5,526 nt of DNA, from contig JANQIJ010000286.1 in assembly GCA_028282185.1 (NCBI GenBank), positions 1 through 5,526 of the forward strand, written 5' to 3'. Of the stretch, positions 5,444 to 5,526 are shown one piece after another. Position numbers and translations under genes: made by a program. How positions within the stretch are numbered: position 1 is the first letter of the stretch; each line of letters starts with the position of its first letter. The notes below the pieces were generated by a model. That model did no database searches. It was not told the origin of the DNA and was given only the letters and a program-made list of their open reading frames with translations. This DNA is from Rhodospirillales bacterium (GTDB lineage Bacteria > Pseudomonadota > Alphaproteobacteria > Rhodospirillales > Casp-alpha2).

Positions 5444-5526
5444 TCACCAGCGCAGGAATATCCCCACCTCGCCGATAAAGCCGTCCGGGTAGTTCAGCAC
5501 TTTCGGTTTGATTTTAAAGCCCTGCG
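5444..5526 (-). CDS. C-terminal end of a protein with a possible outer-membrane beta-signal
   Basis: A minus-strand frame enters from the right edge and ends at TGA (5446-5444), giving 26 residues: QGFKIKPKVLNYPDG, then FIGEVGIFLRW. The last eight residues, EVGIFLRW, fit the polar-x-G-x-x-hydrophobic-x-aromatic signal that the BAM complex recognises at the end of outer-membrane beta-barrels. The other two minus-strand frames hit stops within the first dozen codons, and third positions are often G or C. The fragment is too short for family assignment, and it may equally be the end of a soluble protein. No T-run terminator follows; a CCCGC/GCGGG stem lies at about 5401-5412. Confidence 0.5.
   Translation of the reverse strand, partial: QGFKIKPKVLNYPDGFIGEVGIFLRW

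Overview
The window is GC-rich, densely packed bacterial chromosome with strong third-position G/C bias. The content (short-type NAD kinase, class 2 PyrD preceded by a DUF952 gene, AbrB-family permease, single-CBS protein) suggests an alphaproteobacterium, probably near the Rhodospirillales. That placement is inferred from gene types and protein style, not from any search. No mobile element, CRISPR array, tRNA or rRNA was seen.

Layout from left to right. Bases 3-191 (+) hold the last codons of an unidentified gene. A DUF952 gene (252-632, +) follows and overlaps the GTG start of pyrD (632-1750, +) by one base, so the two form a coupled pair. pyrD converges on a minus-strand pair read from right to left: nadK (3734 down to 2961) and an AbrB-family membrane protein (2964 down to 1777), joined by a 4-base GTGA stop/start overlap. 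A TetR-family regulator (3850-4470, +) is divergent from nadK across 115 bases. It converges on a minus-strand group made of a small two-helix membrane protein (5268 down to 4897) and a single-CBS-domain protein (4809 down to 4513). The right edge (5524 down to 5444) holds the C-terminal end of another minus-strand gene, whose last residues look like an outer-membrane beta-barrel signal.

The most interesting part is the nadK/TetR divergent region. The TetR protein has a single cysteine (C113) and a lysine (K182) that align by hand, with identical 69-residue spacing, with the C106/K175 redox pair of E. coli NemR. A 16-bp palindrome, CATACTGACCGGTATG, overlaps both a plausible -10 box and the TetR start codon. 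No Shine-Dalgarno sequence is present there, so the mRNA may be leaderless and autorepressed. The regulator sits head-to-head with NAD kinase, the enzyme that makes NADP, so the layout suggests a redox- or electrophile-responsive switch linked to NADP(H) supply and an uncharacterised permease. This is a hypothesis. The remaining genes look like ordinary housekeeping or hypothetical genes.
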